The notes beneath the pieces are model-generated. The model was not told the DNA's origin. It did not search any database and saw only the letters and a list, made by a program, of their open reading frames with translations. A program made the position numbers and the translations under genes. A DNA stretch of 33,277 nt, from the NCBI RefSeq assembly GCF_013523055.1, contig NZ_JAAMQM010000036.1, positions 1-33,277 on the forward strand, in the 5' to 3' direction. The stretch comes from Pseudomonas capeferrum. GTDB taxonomy: Bacteria; Pseudomonadota; Gammaproteobacteria; Pseudomonadales; Pseudomonadaceae. Positions 7,150 through 15,324 of this stretch are shown here, one piece after another; the first letter of the stretch is position 1; the number at the start of each line of letters is the position of its first letter.

Positions 7150-7514
7150 GCCAGGTCAGGATCAGCCGCCAGCATTGGCAAAGCCTGCTGGACGAGCTTG
7201 ACCTGGCCCGTCGTCAACGCCACCTGCTGACCTACCGAGCCTTGCTCGAACGCCTGCAGTTGCCCAGCCCGGCCATGCAGACACTGACCGCCGCGCTGGA
7301 ATACCTGGCCGTGATCGACGCCAGGGCGCAGCAACCCCTGCGCAGCTCCCTGGTGATCAGTCAGGGCGCCAGCCGCCTGCCCCGTACCGGCTTCTTCGAA
7401 TGTGTCGAGCGTCTGGGACGTTTTTCCGGGCCGGTGGATGGCATGGAGGCCGCCTCCTGGCATGCATCGGAAGTGGTCAGGGTGTTCGAGTACCGATATC
7501 CGGAAGAGGCCTGA
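7146..7514 (+). CDS. Hypothetical protein coupled to the XRE regulator
   Basis: A 122-residue soluble protein that I do not recognise. It is predicted to be mostly helical in the first two thirds (QHWQSLLDELDLARRQRHLLTYRALLERLQL, then MQTLTAALEYLAVIDARAQ). A conserved-looking end follows (SLVISQGASRLPRTGFFECVERLGRF...ASEVVRVFEYRYPEEA). It has no signal peptide, membrane segment or metal motif. The GTG at 7146 is chosen over an upstream in-frame ATG because it creates the GTGA overlap with the regulator stop and has GGAG about 10 bp upstream. Its function is unknown; tight coupling implies it acts with, or is balanced by, the preceding protein. Confidence 0.8.
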   Translation: MSQVRISRQHWQSLLDELDLARRQRHLLTYRALLERLQLPSPAMQTLTAALEYLAVIDARAQQPLRSSLVISQGASRLPRTGFFECVERLGRFSGPVDGMEAASWHASEVVRVFEYRYPEEA

Positions 7515-7575
7515 GGCAGCGCCTCGGCCCTGAATTTTTTGGATGCCGAACATTATCTTTCGGTCAAAAATATGT

Positions 7576-7684
7576 GTTGTGGCTGATGGCCCTGTCGCGG
7601 GGCAAGCCCGCTCGCCACCAGGAATGCGTTGCGCCGCGCACCGGTGGCGAAGGGCTCGCCCCGCGACAGGCCATCAGCCACAAC
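7576..7684. repeat. REP pair (REPIN) with long arms
   Basis: Arms 7576-7619 and 7643-7684 are near-perfect inverted copies of about 43 bp that include the REP core CGCGGGGCAAGCCCGCTCGCC. A further outer match (TTTGGATGCC near 7539 with GGCATCCAAA near 7714) suggests that a larger element was inserted. It lies between convergent genes and could act as a bidirectional terminator. Confidence 0.8.
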
Positions 7685-7744
7685 GGATATCTTGAAGCCG
7701 AAAAATGGCCGCGGGCATCCAAACATCAAATGCCGCTTTTCGTC

Positions 7745-8959
7745 TCAATTACATCGAGATAAGGCTTGATGCTGCTCGGTAATCAGGCGCAGCAAGTCGA
7801 TCACCCGCCCCAGGCCGAGGTAGCGGCCATTGAGGGTAATCACGAAATTTTCCTCGATGCGCTGTTGCGCCCGACCGGTGAGCAGGCGGCTGACCTGCTG
7901 TGGCGACAGGCTCTGCTCGACGGCCAGAAAGTCCTGGGTCATCAGTTGCCCGATCGATGAGAGAGTAGCTCCCGTACGGCTATCCGGTCGGGCCAGAGCG
8001 GCAGTCAACGCATGCCGGTGGACCATACCCTGGGGTTTGCCGCATGCATCGAGCACCACCACGGAATCCAGCCAAGGTTGGTTGCGCAAGGTATCCAACA
8101 CCTGCGCGGTGGGCACGTCCCTCGTGACGGCGGGGGGCTTGAGCAGCAGTGGGGACAGGTCCGCGACAGGGCTCTGTTGGCCCGTGCCGGAACTGACGGT
8201 CGGCAAGGGCAAGCCAGGAATGTCACCGCGCGGAAACTCCTGCGGCCGACCGAGCAGGTAGCCCTGGACCAGATCGACGCCCATGTCCGTCAACACGGCC
8301 AGCTCTTCCGGCAGCTCTATGCCTTCCGCGACTACCTGAGCACGTGAGGCGCGGGCGATCTGCAGGATGGAACCCACGAATTCGCGCTTGAGCGCATCCT
8401 GGTGAATGCCATCGATGAAGTGGCGATCGATCTTCACGTAGTCAGGCCGCAGCTCCGACCACAGGCGCAGGCTGGAATACCCGGCACCCAAGTCGTCCAG
8501 GGCGATCGAAAAGCCCATGTCGCGATAATGATGCAGCGCATTGTGCAACAGCCGCAGATCATCGGTGGGCGTCTGTTCGGTCAGCTCGATCACCACACGA
8601 CTGGGTGACAGGCCGACCTGTTCCAGCAGCTGCAAGGTACGGCCTGAGGGGTACCTGGGTTCGAGCAATGACTCCGGCGAGATGTTGAGAAACAGCTTGC
8701 CTTCCAGGTTCAGCTCGCTGAACCGACGGCAGGCGCTTTCGCGGCACGTCACTTCCAGCTCTGTCAGGCGGCCGGCCTGGCGGGCGATGGCGAAAAGGTT
8801 CATGGGGGAGTGCAGGGCGCTGTTGGACGGTCCGCGACTGAGGGCCTCGTAGCCGATCACGCAGCGCCGGGAAAGGCAGACAATGGGCTGGAACAGGCTG
8901 TGGACGCTGCGTTGAGCCAGGATGGCGCCCAATGCGCTGAGCTGTTCGGTGACGGTCAT
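7745..8959 (-). CDS. EAL-domain c-di-GMP phosphodiesterase with CBS pair
   Basis: A 404-residue cytoplasmic protein expected to hydrolyse cyclic di-GMP to pGpG and so favour motility over biofilm. The EAL domain (about residues 8-245) keeps its full catalytic set: E38 in YEAL, N92 in LNISPES, E125 in IELTE, D155-D156 in LDDLGAGYSS, K176 in VKIDRHF, E212 in AEGIEL and Q232 in QGYLLGRP. The C-terminal part (about 270-400) looks like two CBS modules, with VLDTLRNQPWLDSVVVLDACGKPQGMVHRHAL and later ENFVITLNGRYLGLGRVIDLL. CBS modules usually bind adenine nucleotides and could sense energy state. The ATG follows AGGAAG. It is separated from prc upstream by a terminator. Confidence 0.93.
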   Translation of the reverse strand: MTVTEQLSALGAILAQRSVHSLFQPIVCLSRRCVIGYEALSRGPSNSALHSPMNLFAIARQAGRLTELEVTCRESACRRFSELNLEGKLFLNISPESLLEPRYPSGRTLQLLEQVGLSPSRVVIELTEQTPTDDLRLLHNALHHYRDMGFSIALDDLGAGYSSLRLWSELRPDYVKIDRHFIDGIHQDALKREFVGSILQIARASRAQVVAEGIELPEELAVLTDMGVDLVQGYLLGRPQEFPRGDIPGLPLPTVSSGTGQQSPVADLSPLLLKPPAVTRDVPTAQVLDTLRNQPWLDSVVVLDACGKPQGMVHRHALTAALARPDSRTGATLSSIGQLMTQDFLAVEQSLSPQQVSRLLTGRAQQRIEENFVITLNGRYLGLGRVIDLLRLITEQHQALSRCN

Positions 8960-8976
8960 GACTGCTTCCTGAAATG

Positions 8977-9005
8977 AAAAAGGCCGGACGTATGGACGTC
9001 CGGCC
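8977..9005 (-). terminator. Terminator downstream of prc
   Basis: GGCCGGACG (8982-8990) and CGTCCGGCC (8997-9005) form a perfect 9-bp stem with a six-base loop. Read on the minus strand it is followed by a run of five T residues, so it ends prc transcription before the EAL gene. Confidence 0.85.
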
Positions 9006-9092
9006 AGTCATTTCACGACAGATTCATGACCTTTTGATGACGAGGCGAGGTCGGCGCGGATTATCTGCCGCCGAAGCCGCCTCGCGCGGCAT

Positions 9093-11174
9093 CTACTGCT
9101 TGGCCACCGACGAATTCAGGCTCAGGTAGTCGAGCAGGATACGCCCGGTTTCCGACAGGTAGGCGTCGTCTTCCGGCTTGGTGTCGTCCTGCTCGGTCAG
9201 CAGAGCGTCCTCGTCTTCCTTCTTCAGCTCCTTGAGCGGCTCTTCGCCTTTTGCCTTGCGACGCACGTTCTCCAAGGCCAGTTGCTTGCCCTCGATCTCG
9301 TCGTGACGCGCGCGACGTTCCTGTTCGTTGAGGGTGACAGTCTTCTCGTTCATCAGCTTCTGGGTCAGGGCCAGGCGGTCGCGGATGTAGGCGAACTCGG
9401 GATCCTTGTCGCTGCGCGCTTCGTGATGGCTCTTGAGCTGGGTCAGGAACGGCTTGAACGGATCGGCCGCCGGACGCACCACCGGGCGAATGGTGTCCCA
9501 TGGCATGGCCTCGGGCAGCGCGCTCTCGCCGATCTCCTTGGTGTCGATGATCGACGGGTAGGCGATGTCCGGCAGGACGCCCTGGTGCTGAGTGCTCTGC
9601 CCGGAGACCCGGTAGAACTTGGCCAGGGTCAGTTTCAGCTCGCCATGATTGAGCGGCTGGATGGTCTGCACGGTGCCTTTGCCGAAGGTTTGGCCACCAA
9701 TGATCAGGGCGCGGTGATAGTCCTGCATGGCTCCGGCGAAGATCTCCGAAGCCGACGCCGAGAGGCGGTTGACCAACAGCGCCAGCGGACCTTTATAGAA
9801 GGCACCCTTGTTCTCGTCCTCGAGCACATCGACACGACCATCGCTGTTGCGCACGAGCACGGTCGGGCCCTTGTCGATGAACAGGCTGGTCAGCTCGGTG
9901 GCTTCCTGCAGGGACCCGCCGCCGTTGTTACGCAGGTCGATGACCACGCCGTCGACTTTTTCCTTCTGCAGTTCGGTGAGCAGCTTCTTCACGTCACGGG
10001 TAGTGCTCTTGTACTCCGGATCGCCGGCGCGGTAGGCCTTGAAGTCCAGGTAGAAGGCCGGAATCTCGATGATGCCCAGCTTGTAGTCGCGCCCATCCTG
10101 CTTGAGTTTCAGGACCGACTTCTTCGCCGCCTGTTCTTCGAGCTTCACCGCTTCGCGGGTAATCGAGACGATCTTGCTGGTCTGGTCGTTCGGCGCATTG
10201 CTGGCCGGGATGACCTCCAGGCGCACGACCGAGCCCTTGGGGCCACGGATCAGCTTGACCACTTCGTCCAGGCGCCAGCCGACCACGTCGACCATTTCCT
10301 TGTTGCCCTGGGCGACACCGATGATCTTGTCGGCAGGCGCCACCTGCTTGGTCTTCGCCGCGGGTCCGGCCGGCACCAGGCGCACGATCTTGACCTGATC
10401 GTTATCGCTCTGCAGTACCGCACCGATGCCTTCGAGGGACAGGCTCATGTTGATGTCGAAGTTTTCGGCGTTATCCGGCGACAGGTAATTGGTGTGCGGG
10501 TCGTAGGACTGGGCGAAGGTATTGATATAGGCCTGGAAGATGTCTTCCGCGCGGGTCTGATCCAGGCGCGCCAGCTGGTTCTTGTAGCGCTTGGTCAGGG
10601 TTTCCTGGATCTGCTTGGGATCCTTGCCGGCGATCTTCTGGCGCAGCACTTCATCCTTCACGCGCTTGCGCCACAGGTCGTCGAGCTCGGCCTCGCTCTT
10701 GAGCCAGGGTGCTTCTTCGCGATCGACCAGCAGGGTTTCGTTCACGGTGAAGTCGATCTTGTCGACACCCTTGCCGAGCTCTGCGAGCGCGAAGTCCAGG
10801 CGCGACTTGACCCGATTCAGGTAGCGCTTGTAGATCGTGAAGCCCGGATCGAGATTGCCGCTCTTGAGAAAGTCGTCGAACTGGGTCTTCCACTTGTCGA
10901 ACTCGGCGATATCGCTGGCGGTGAAATAGCTGCGCGAAGGATCGAGCAGCTTGAGGTAGCTGTCATAGATGATGACCGAACGCGCGTCGTCCAGCGGCGG
11001 CTTGCTGTAGTGGTGGCGCTTGAGCAGCTCGACCACGTTCAGGCTGGCCACGATCTCGTCGCGATCCGGCTGCAGGCTGTCCCACTTGTTGGCGGCCGAT
11101 GCATTGCCGCTCAGCGACAGGCTGCCGAAACCGATCATCAGGGCGAGGGCAGTGCTGGGCAGGAGATGCTTCAT
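9093..11174 (-). CDS. prc: Periplasmic carboxy-terminal (tail-specific) protease
   Basis: Prc/Tsp (693 residues) is a periplasmic serine protease that degrades proteins from their C-termini and turns over peptidoglycan hydrolases in pseudomonads. The chosen start MKHLLPSTALALMIGFGSLSLSGNASA gives a clean Sec signal peptide cleaved after ASA. An in-frame ATG at 11207 would add 11 residues. Domains are an N-terminal helical region, a PDZ domain (about 230-320), the S41 catalytic core and a C-terminal helical domain. The catalytic Ser lies in RLSASASEIFAGA and the catalytic Lys in GGQTFGKGTVQ, the expected Ser-Lys dyad. It diverges from the quinone oxidoreductase gene. Confidence 0.95.
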   Translation of the reverse strand: MKHLLPSTALALMIGFGSLSLSGNASAANKWDSLQPDRDEIVASLNVVELLKRHHYSKPPLDDARSVIIYDSYLKLLDPSRSYFTASDIAEFDKWKTQFDDFLKSGNLDPGFTIYKRYLNRVKSRLDFALAELGKGVDKIDFTVNETLLVDREEAPWLKSEAELDDLWRKRVKDEVLRQKIAGKDPKQIQETLTKRYKNQLARLDQTRAEDIFQAYINTFAQSYDPHTNYLSPDNAENFDINMSLSLEGIGAVLQSDNDQVKIVRLVPAGPAAKTKQVAPADKIIGVAQGNKEMVDVVGWRLDEVVKLIRGPKGSVVRLEVIPASNAPNDQTSKIVSITREAVKLEEQAAKKSVLKLKQDGRDYKLGIIEIPAFYLDFKAYRAGDPEYKSTTRDVKKLLTELQKEKVDGVVIDLRNNGGGSLQEATELTSLFIDKGPTVLVRNSDGRVDVLEDENKGAFYKGPLALLVNRLSASASEIFAGAMQDYHRALIIGGQTFGKGTVQTIQPLNHGELKLTLAKFYRVSGQSTQHQGVLPDIAYPSIIDTKEIGESALPEAMPWDTIRPVVRPAADPFKPFLTQLKSHHEARSDKDPEFAYIRDRLALTQKLMNEKTVTLNEQERRARHDEIEGKQLALENVRRKAKGEEPLKELKKEDEDALLTEQDDTKPEDDAYLSETGRILLDYLSLNSSVAKQ

Positions 11175-11315
11175 GCTGATTCGACTTGGGGGCAATTGAT
11201 CACGCATAGTAGGCCGTCTTTTCCATTCGCCGGTTCCATGGAGCCGGTCGCATACTGCAAAAAGCCTGGGGCAAGCGGCTCCCAGGCTCAGTCATGACTC
11301 AACTATGGAGGCACT

Positions 11316-12278
11316 GTGAAGGCATTGCAAGGCGTTGACGGACATGTGGCGTGGGTCGAGGCCGAGCGCCCGGCCTGTGATGCGGGCCAGGTACGTATCC
11401 GCGTGGCGGCTGCCGGGCTGAACCGCGCCGACCTGCTGCAGCGGGCTGGGTCGTATCCGCCGCCACCGGGTGCAAGCCCCTACCTGGGGTTGGAATGTTC
11501 CGGGGTGATCAGCGAAGTCGGAGCGGGCGCCGCCTGGCGCGTGGGCGATCGCGTATGCGCGCTGTTGGCCGGTGGCGGCATGGCCGAGGAAGTCGTGGTC
11601 GATGCCCGGCACGTGCTGCCCGTCCCCGAGGGACTGAGCCTGCGCGAGGCCGCGGCGCTGCCCGAAGTGTATGCCACGGCCTGGCTCAACCTGTTCCAGC
11701 TGGGCGGCCTGAAACCGGGTGAAAAGGTGCTCATGCACGCCGGTGCGAGTGGTGTCGGCTCGGCGGCCATCCAGCTGTGCAAGGCCTTCGGCAACCCGAT
11801 CTGGGTGAGCGTCGGCTCTGCGGAGCGCCTGGCCTACTGCGAAAGCCTGGGCGCCGCCGGCGGCGTATTGCGCAAGGAGAACCTGGAAGCGCTCGAAGGC
11901 TTCGGCCCGTTCGACGTGATCCTCGATCCGGTGGGTGCCAGCTACGGGCCGCTCAACCTCAAGCTGCTGGCCCGCGATGGTCGCTGGGTGATCATCGGCC
12001 TGATGGGCGGACGCAAGGCCGAACTGGACCTGGCGCAGGTATTGGCCAAGCGCTTGCAGGTGACAGGCTCGACCCTGCGCAATCGCGACGACAGCTTCAA
12101 GGCCGAGTTGCTGCGCGACGTGGGCCAACAGGTCTGGCCGCTGTTCACCGAAGGCCGCCTCAAGGCGCAGTTGGTGGGCAGTTACCCGGTGACCGAGGCC
12201 GAGGCCGCTTATGAGGAGCTGGCGGGGAATCAGGTGTCCGGGAAGCTGGTGATGGTGATCGACGAAAGCCTGGCATAG
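11316..12278 (+). CDS. NAD(P)H:quinone oxidoreductase, zeta-crystallin/PIG3 type
   Basis: A 320-residue zinc-independent medium-chain dehydrogenase/reductase that probably reduces quinones with NADPH. The N-terminal GroES-like half contains AAGLNRADLLQRAGSYPPPPGASPYLGLECSG, typical of the PIG3 branch. The nucleotide-binding motif is AGASGVGSAAIQLCKAFG near residue 143, followed by the NPIWVSVGSAERLAYCESLGA strand-helix unit. The catalytic-zinc ligands of alcohol dehydrogenases are absent, as expected. The start is GTG at 11316, preceded by TGGAGG at 11306-11311. It is transcribed divergently from prc across about 140 bp. Confidence 0.92.
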   Translation: MKALQGVDGHVAWVEAERPACDAGQVRIRVAAAGLNRADLLQRAGSYPPPPGASPYLGLECSGVISEVGAGAAWRVGDRVCALLAGGGMAEEVVVDARHVLPVPEGLSLREAAALPEVYATAWLNLFQLGGLKPGEKVLMHAGASGVGSAAIQLCKAFGNPIWVSVGSAERLAYCESLGAAGGVLRKENLEALEGFGPFDVILDPVGASYGPLNLKLLARDGRWVIIGLMGGRKAELDLAQVLAKRLQVTGSTLRNRDDSFKAELLRDVGQQVWPLFTEGRLKAQLVGSYPVTEAEAAYEELAGNQVSGKLVMVIDESLA

Positions 12279-12388
12279 GGCCAAGCGATGGTCGGCGGGC
12301 GGCGTAGGCCATTGGTTTTTCAGTGCCAATGAGATTGAGCGCCGCTCGTGCGGCGCTCTGGCTGATCACCGACCTGTGTAGGAGACTT

Positions 12389-12777
12389 TATGATGCATGG
12401 GAAGCCTTCAGATTCCATGAATACCTTGAGAACTGGGTGAAACACCGCTTCTCCCAGCTTGCACGCTCCAGGTGGGAGCTGACTTACCGGGACGCCGGAC
12501 CGCCCGCGATCGAGCCCAAAGGGCTCGCCTGGTAATGAAGATCGCTCTCCCAGCACGCAGTTGTGGATGCACTGAATGCAGGCAATCTGCGTATCCACAA
12601 CCACCGGGGTGAAAGGGACAGGAGCATTACCAGGCGAGCCCTTTGGGCTCGATCGCGGGCGGTCCGGCGTCCCGGCAAGCCAGCTCCCATCTGGAGCCGT
12701 GCAAGCTGAGAGAGGCGATGTTTTACACAATTCTCAAGGTGTGCATGGAATCTGGAAGGCTTCCCATGCATTTATAG
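12389..12777. repeat. Long imperfect inverted repeat (~150-bp arms)
   Basis: About 12389-12538 and 12625-12777 are inverted copies of one another with scattered differences, including long matching blocks such as GGACGCCGGACCGCCCGCG. The ~86-bp centre contains its own smaller hairpin (GTTGTGGAT at 12560-12568 pairing with ATCCACAAC at 12593-12601). No REP core of the usual type and no transposase are present. Short ORFs inside have no ribosome sites. As RNA this would fold into one very long hairpin; as DNA it resembles a non-autonomous mobile element. Confidence 0.85.
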
Positions 12778-12861
12778 AACCTCTTGTACGGACTGTGATC
12801 GACCGATGCACCCCACGGGTCTGTGATCGACCTTAATGGGGCAGGCAACTCCTGTCCCCCA

Positions 12862-13515
12862 TCAACCCCAACTCAACACCGGCCACCCATTCTTCTCGGC
12901 ATGCTCGCGCAACACCGCATCCGGATTCACCACTACCGGATGATCGACCTTCAGCAGCAACGGCAGATCGTTGCGGGAATCGGAATAGAAGGTCGCGCCT
13001 TCCAGGTTCTCCTGCTCCTGGTCCAGCCACTCCAACAGCCGGGTGACCTTGCCTTCACGGTAGGTCAGCACGCCGTAGGTCTTGCCGGTATACACGCCAT
13101 TCACCGCTTCCAGCTCGATTGCCAAGTACTCGTCGACGCCCAGGCGCGCGGCGATGGGCGCCACCAGATGAGTACCCGAGGCAGAGATGATCAGGATCCG
13201 GTCGCCACGTTTGCGATGCTCGGCGATGCACCTGCAGGCATCACCGAAGATGATCGGTTCGATCACATCCTCCACCCAGGGCTCGACCAGATGCTCGACT
13301 TCCTCCAGGGTGCGCCCGGCAATGGGTTCCAGGCTGAAGGCCATGTAATCCTCCATCCGCAGGTGCCCTTTGCCGTAGCTGTCCATCAGCTCGCGGTCGC
13401 GTCGCAGGAAGCTGTCGCCGTCGACCCATCCCAGGCGAACCATTTGCTCGCTCCACAGCGAAGAGCAATCGCCATGGATCAGGGTTTCGTCCAGATCGAA
13501 AATTGCCAGTGCCAT
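12862..13515 (-). CDS. HAD-IB family phosphatase (SerB-like)
   Basis: A 217-residue cytoplasmic haloacid dehalogenase-superfamily phosphatase. Motif I is FDLDETLI (nucleophile D8, acid/base D10), motif II is IISASGTH, and motif III/IV is FYSDSRNDLPLL. The helical cap inserted after motif I (about 18-85) is typical of subclass IB, which includes phosphoserine and phosphocholine phosphatases. It is the last gene of the transport operon, 23 bp after the ATPase gene, with AGAGGAG before its ATG. This position suggests it removes phosphate from the product released by the operon's alkaline-phosphatase-like enzyme. The substrate is not known. Confidence 0.88.
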   Translation of the reverse strand: MALAIFDLDETLIHGDCSSLWSEQMVRLGWVDGDSFLRRDRELMDSYGKGHLRMEDYMAFSLEPIAGRTLEEVEHLVEPWVEDVIEPIIFGDACRCIAEHRKRGDRILIISASGTHLVAPIAARLGVDEYLAIELEAVNGVYTGKTYGVLTYREGKVTRLLEWLDQEQENLEGATFYSDSRNDLPLLLKVDHPVVVNPDAVLREHAEKNGWPVLSWG

Positions 13516-13538
13516 TGCCGTGAACTCCTCTGGGCCCG

Positions 13539-14528
13539 TCAGGCCACTTCCCGTAGTGCCAGGGTATCGATCGCCAAGGATACACGCTGGCCAGCGGGAT
13601 GCAGATCCGAAGGCGAGCGATTGAGTACGTCGACAATCAGTTCGACGTCACGGATCGTCACACGATAGCGGATGACGTTGCCCAGCAGGCTGTGGCTGAG
13701 CACCTGGCCATCGAGTTCGCCGTCCAGGCGCAAGGTAATGGCCTCCGGGCGGATCGCCAGGCGGCCGGCGACCGGTCGTTGCAGCAGTCGGCTGGCGCTG
13801 TCGGGGTCGAGCAGGTTGTAGTTGCCGATGAAGCCGGCGGCGAACAGGTCGACCGGCGCGGTATACAAGGTTTCGGCATCGCCACTCTGCACGATGCGAC
13901 CCTGGTTCATCAGGAAGATGCGGTCGGACATGGTCAGCGCTTCCTCCTGGTCGTGGGTGACGAAAATGGTGGTCAGGCCCAGCGCGCGCTGGATCTCGCG
14001 GATCTGCTCGCGCAGGTGCTTGCGAATGCGTGCGTCGAGCGCCGACAGCGGTTCGTCGAGCAGCAGCAGGCGTGGACGCGTCACCAATGAACGCGCCAGG
14101 GCTACCCGCTGGCACTGGCCGCCGGACAACTGGTGCGGATAGCGCTCGGCGAAGTCGTGCAGCTCGACCATGCGCAGCGCTTCTTCAACCTGCGTCTGGC
14201 GAAGTTCGGCCTTGACCTTCTGCATGCGCAGGCCGAAAGCCACGTTCTGCCGCACCGTCATGTTGGGGAATAACGCATAGCTCTGGAACACCATGCCGAT
14301 GCCCCGCTTCTGCGGGCTGAGCGGTACCAGATCCTGACCGTCGAGCAGGATGTGCCCGCTGTCGACCGAGGTCAGGCCGGCGATACAACGCAGCAGGGTG
14401 GACTTGCCACACCCCGACGGGCCGAGCAGGGTGACGAACTCCCCGCGCTCGATCTCGCAGTCGATGTCATGGAATATCTGGCTGGCGCCGTAACGCTTCT
14501 GCAGTTTTCGTACGCTGACGAAGCTCAT
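13539..14528 (-). CDS. ABC transporter ATP-binding protein
   Basis: A 329-residue ATPase of the polyamine/iron/2-aminoethylphosphonate importer type. Walker A is GPSGCGKST (36-44), the Q-loop is VFQSYALFP, the signature is LSGGQ (134-138, followed by CQRVALAR, where most relatives have QQRVALAR), Walker B is LLLLDEP (about 154-160), and the switch histidine is H192 in THDQEEA. The C-terminal part from about 240 is a TOBE-like substrate-regulatory domain. The gene starts one base after the stop of the second permease, in the same operon. Confidence 0.93.
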   Translation of the reverse strand: MSFVSVRKLQKRYGASQIFHDIDCEIERGEFVTLLGPSGCGKSTLLRCIAGLTSVDSGHILLDGQDLVPLSPQKRGIGMVFQSYALFPNMTVRQNVAFGLRMQKVKAELRQTQVEEALRMVELHDFAERYPHQLSGGQCQRVALARSLVTRPRLLLLDEPLSALDARIRKHLREQIREIQRALGLTTIFVTHDQEEALTMSDRIFLMNQGRIVQSGDAETLYTAPVDLFAAGFIGNYNLLDPDSASRLLQRPVAGRLAIRPEAITLRLDGELDGQVLSHSLLGNVIRYRVTIRDVELIVDVLNRSPSDLHPAGQRVSLAIDTLALREVA

Positions 14529-14529
14529 G

Positions 14530-15324
14530 TCAGGGTTTGTCCTTGTTCAGGCGGTTGGCGACCCAGGTCAGTGCCAGTACGAACGCGAAGTAGGAAATCA
14601 CCAGTGCACTGTTGAAGTGCCCGCTGCTGTTGCGCATGTTGTTGAGGTACACCTGCAGCGTTTCGTAGCGCGTGCCGACCAGCAGATTGGCAAAGACGAA
14701 CTCGCCGAAGAGAAAGGAGAACGACAGCAGCAGCGCGACCATCAGGCCCTTGCGCAGATTCGGCAACACCACCAGGAATGCCGCCTGCCAGGTGCTGGCG
14801 CCGAGCAGTTGGGCAGCGTCCATCAAGTCGCGCAGGTTGATGGCCTGCAGGTTGTTGGTGATCGCCCGGTACATGAAGGGCAGGGCAATGGTGAAGTAGC
14901 AACCGATCAGGATCCATGGCGTACCGACCATGGCCATCGGACCGCTGCCATACAGGTGCAGCAGCCCCACGGACGAGACCACCGGCGGCACGGCGAAGGG
15001 CAACAGGATAAGGATGTTCATCAGCGCATCGAGCCGCGGGAAGTGGTAGTGCACCACGAACAGCAGCGGCAGGATCAGCACCACCGACAGCATCAGCGCG
15101 CCGACGCACACCAGTAGCGATTGTCCGAATGCCGCCAGGAAACGCGGCTCGCTCCACAGCGCCACGTACCATTTGAAGGTCAGGCCACTGGGCAGCAGGC
15201 TTTCCGACCAACTGGTCGCCAGGGAGTAGAGCAGGGTCCCCGCCAGGGGCAACAGCAGGATGAGAAACAGCAGGTAAACCACCACACGGTGATACAAGCC
15301 GCCGGAAGCAGGTTCAGCGCGCAT
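14530..15324 (-). CDS. ABC transporter permease (second subunit)
   Basis: A 264-residue inner-membrane permease with about six transmembrane helices (the first is VVVYLLFLILLLPLAGTLLYSLA). The ATPase-docking EAA loop is MDAAQLLGASTWQAAFLVVLPNL. It pairs with the preceding permease, whose 3' end it overlaps by 11 bp, and is followed after one base by the ATPase gene. It belongs to the PotC/PhnV-like branch of binding-protein-dependent permeases. Confidence 0.92.
   Translation of the reverse strand: MRAEPASGGLYHRVVVYLLFLILLLPLAGTLLYSLATSWSESLLPSGLTFKWYVALWSEPRFLAAFGQSLLVCVGALMLSVVLILPLLFVVHYHFPRLDALMNILILLPFAVPPVVSSVGLLHLYGSGPMAMVGTPWILIGCYFTIALPFMYRAITNNLQAINLRDLMDAAQLLGASTWQAAFLVVLPNLRKGLMVALLLSFSFLFGEFVFANLLVGTRYETLQVYLNNMRNSSGHFNSALVISYFAFVLALTWVANRLNKDKP

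Noticed and set aside
9282..11297. A 671-codon open frame antisense to prc
   Set aside because: It is complementary to a well-supported protease gene and its composition is typical of an antisense shadow.
12320..12836. Small ORFs within the long inverted repeat
   Set aside because: They have no ribosome sites, and the same sequence appears inverted in both arms, so they reflect the repeat and not a gene.
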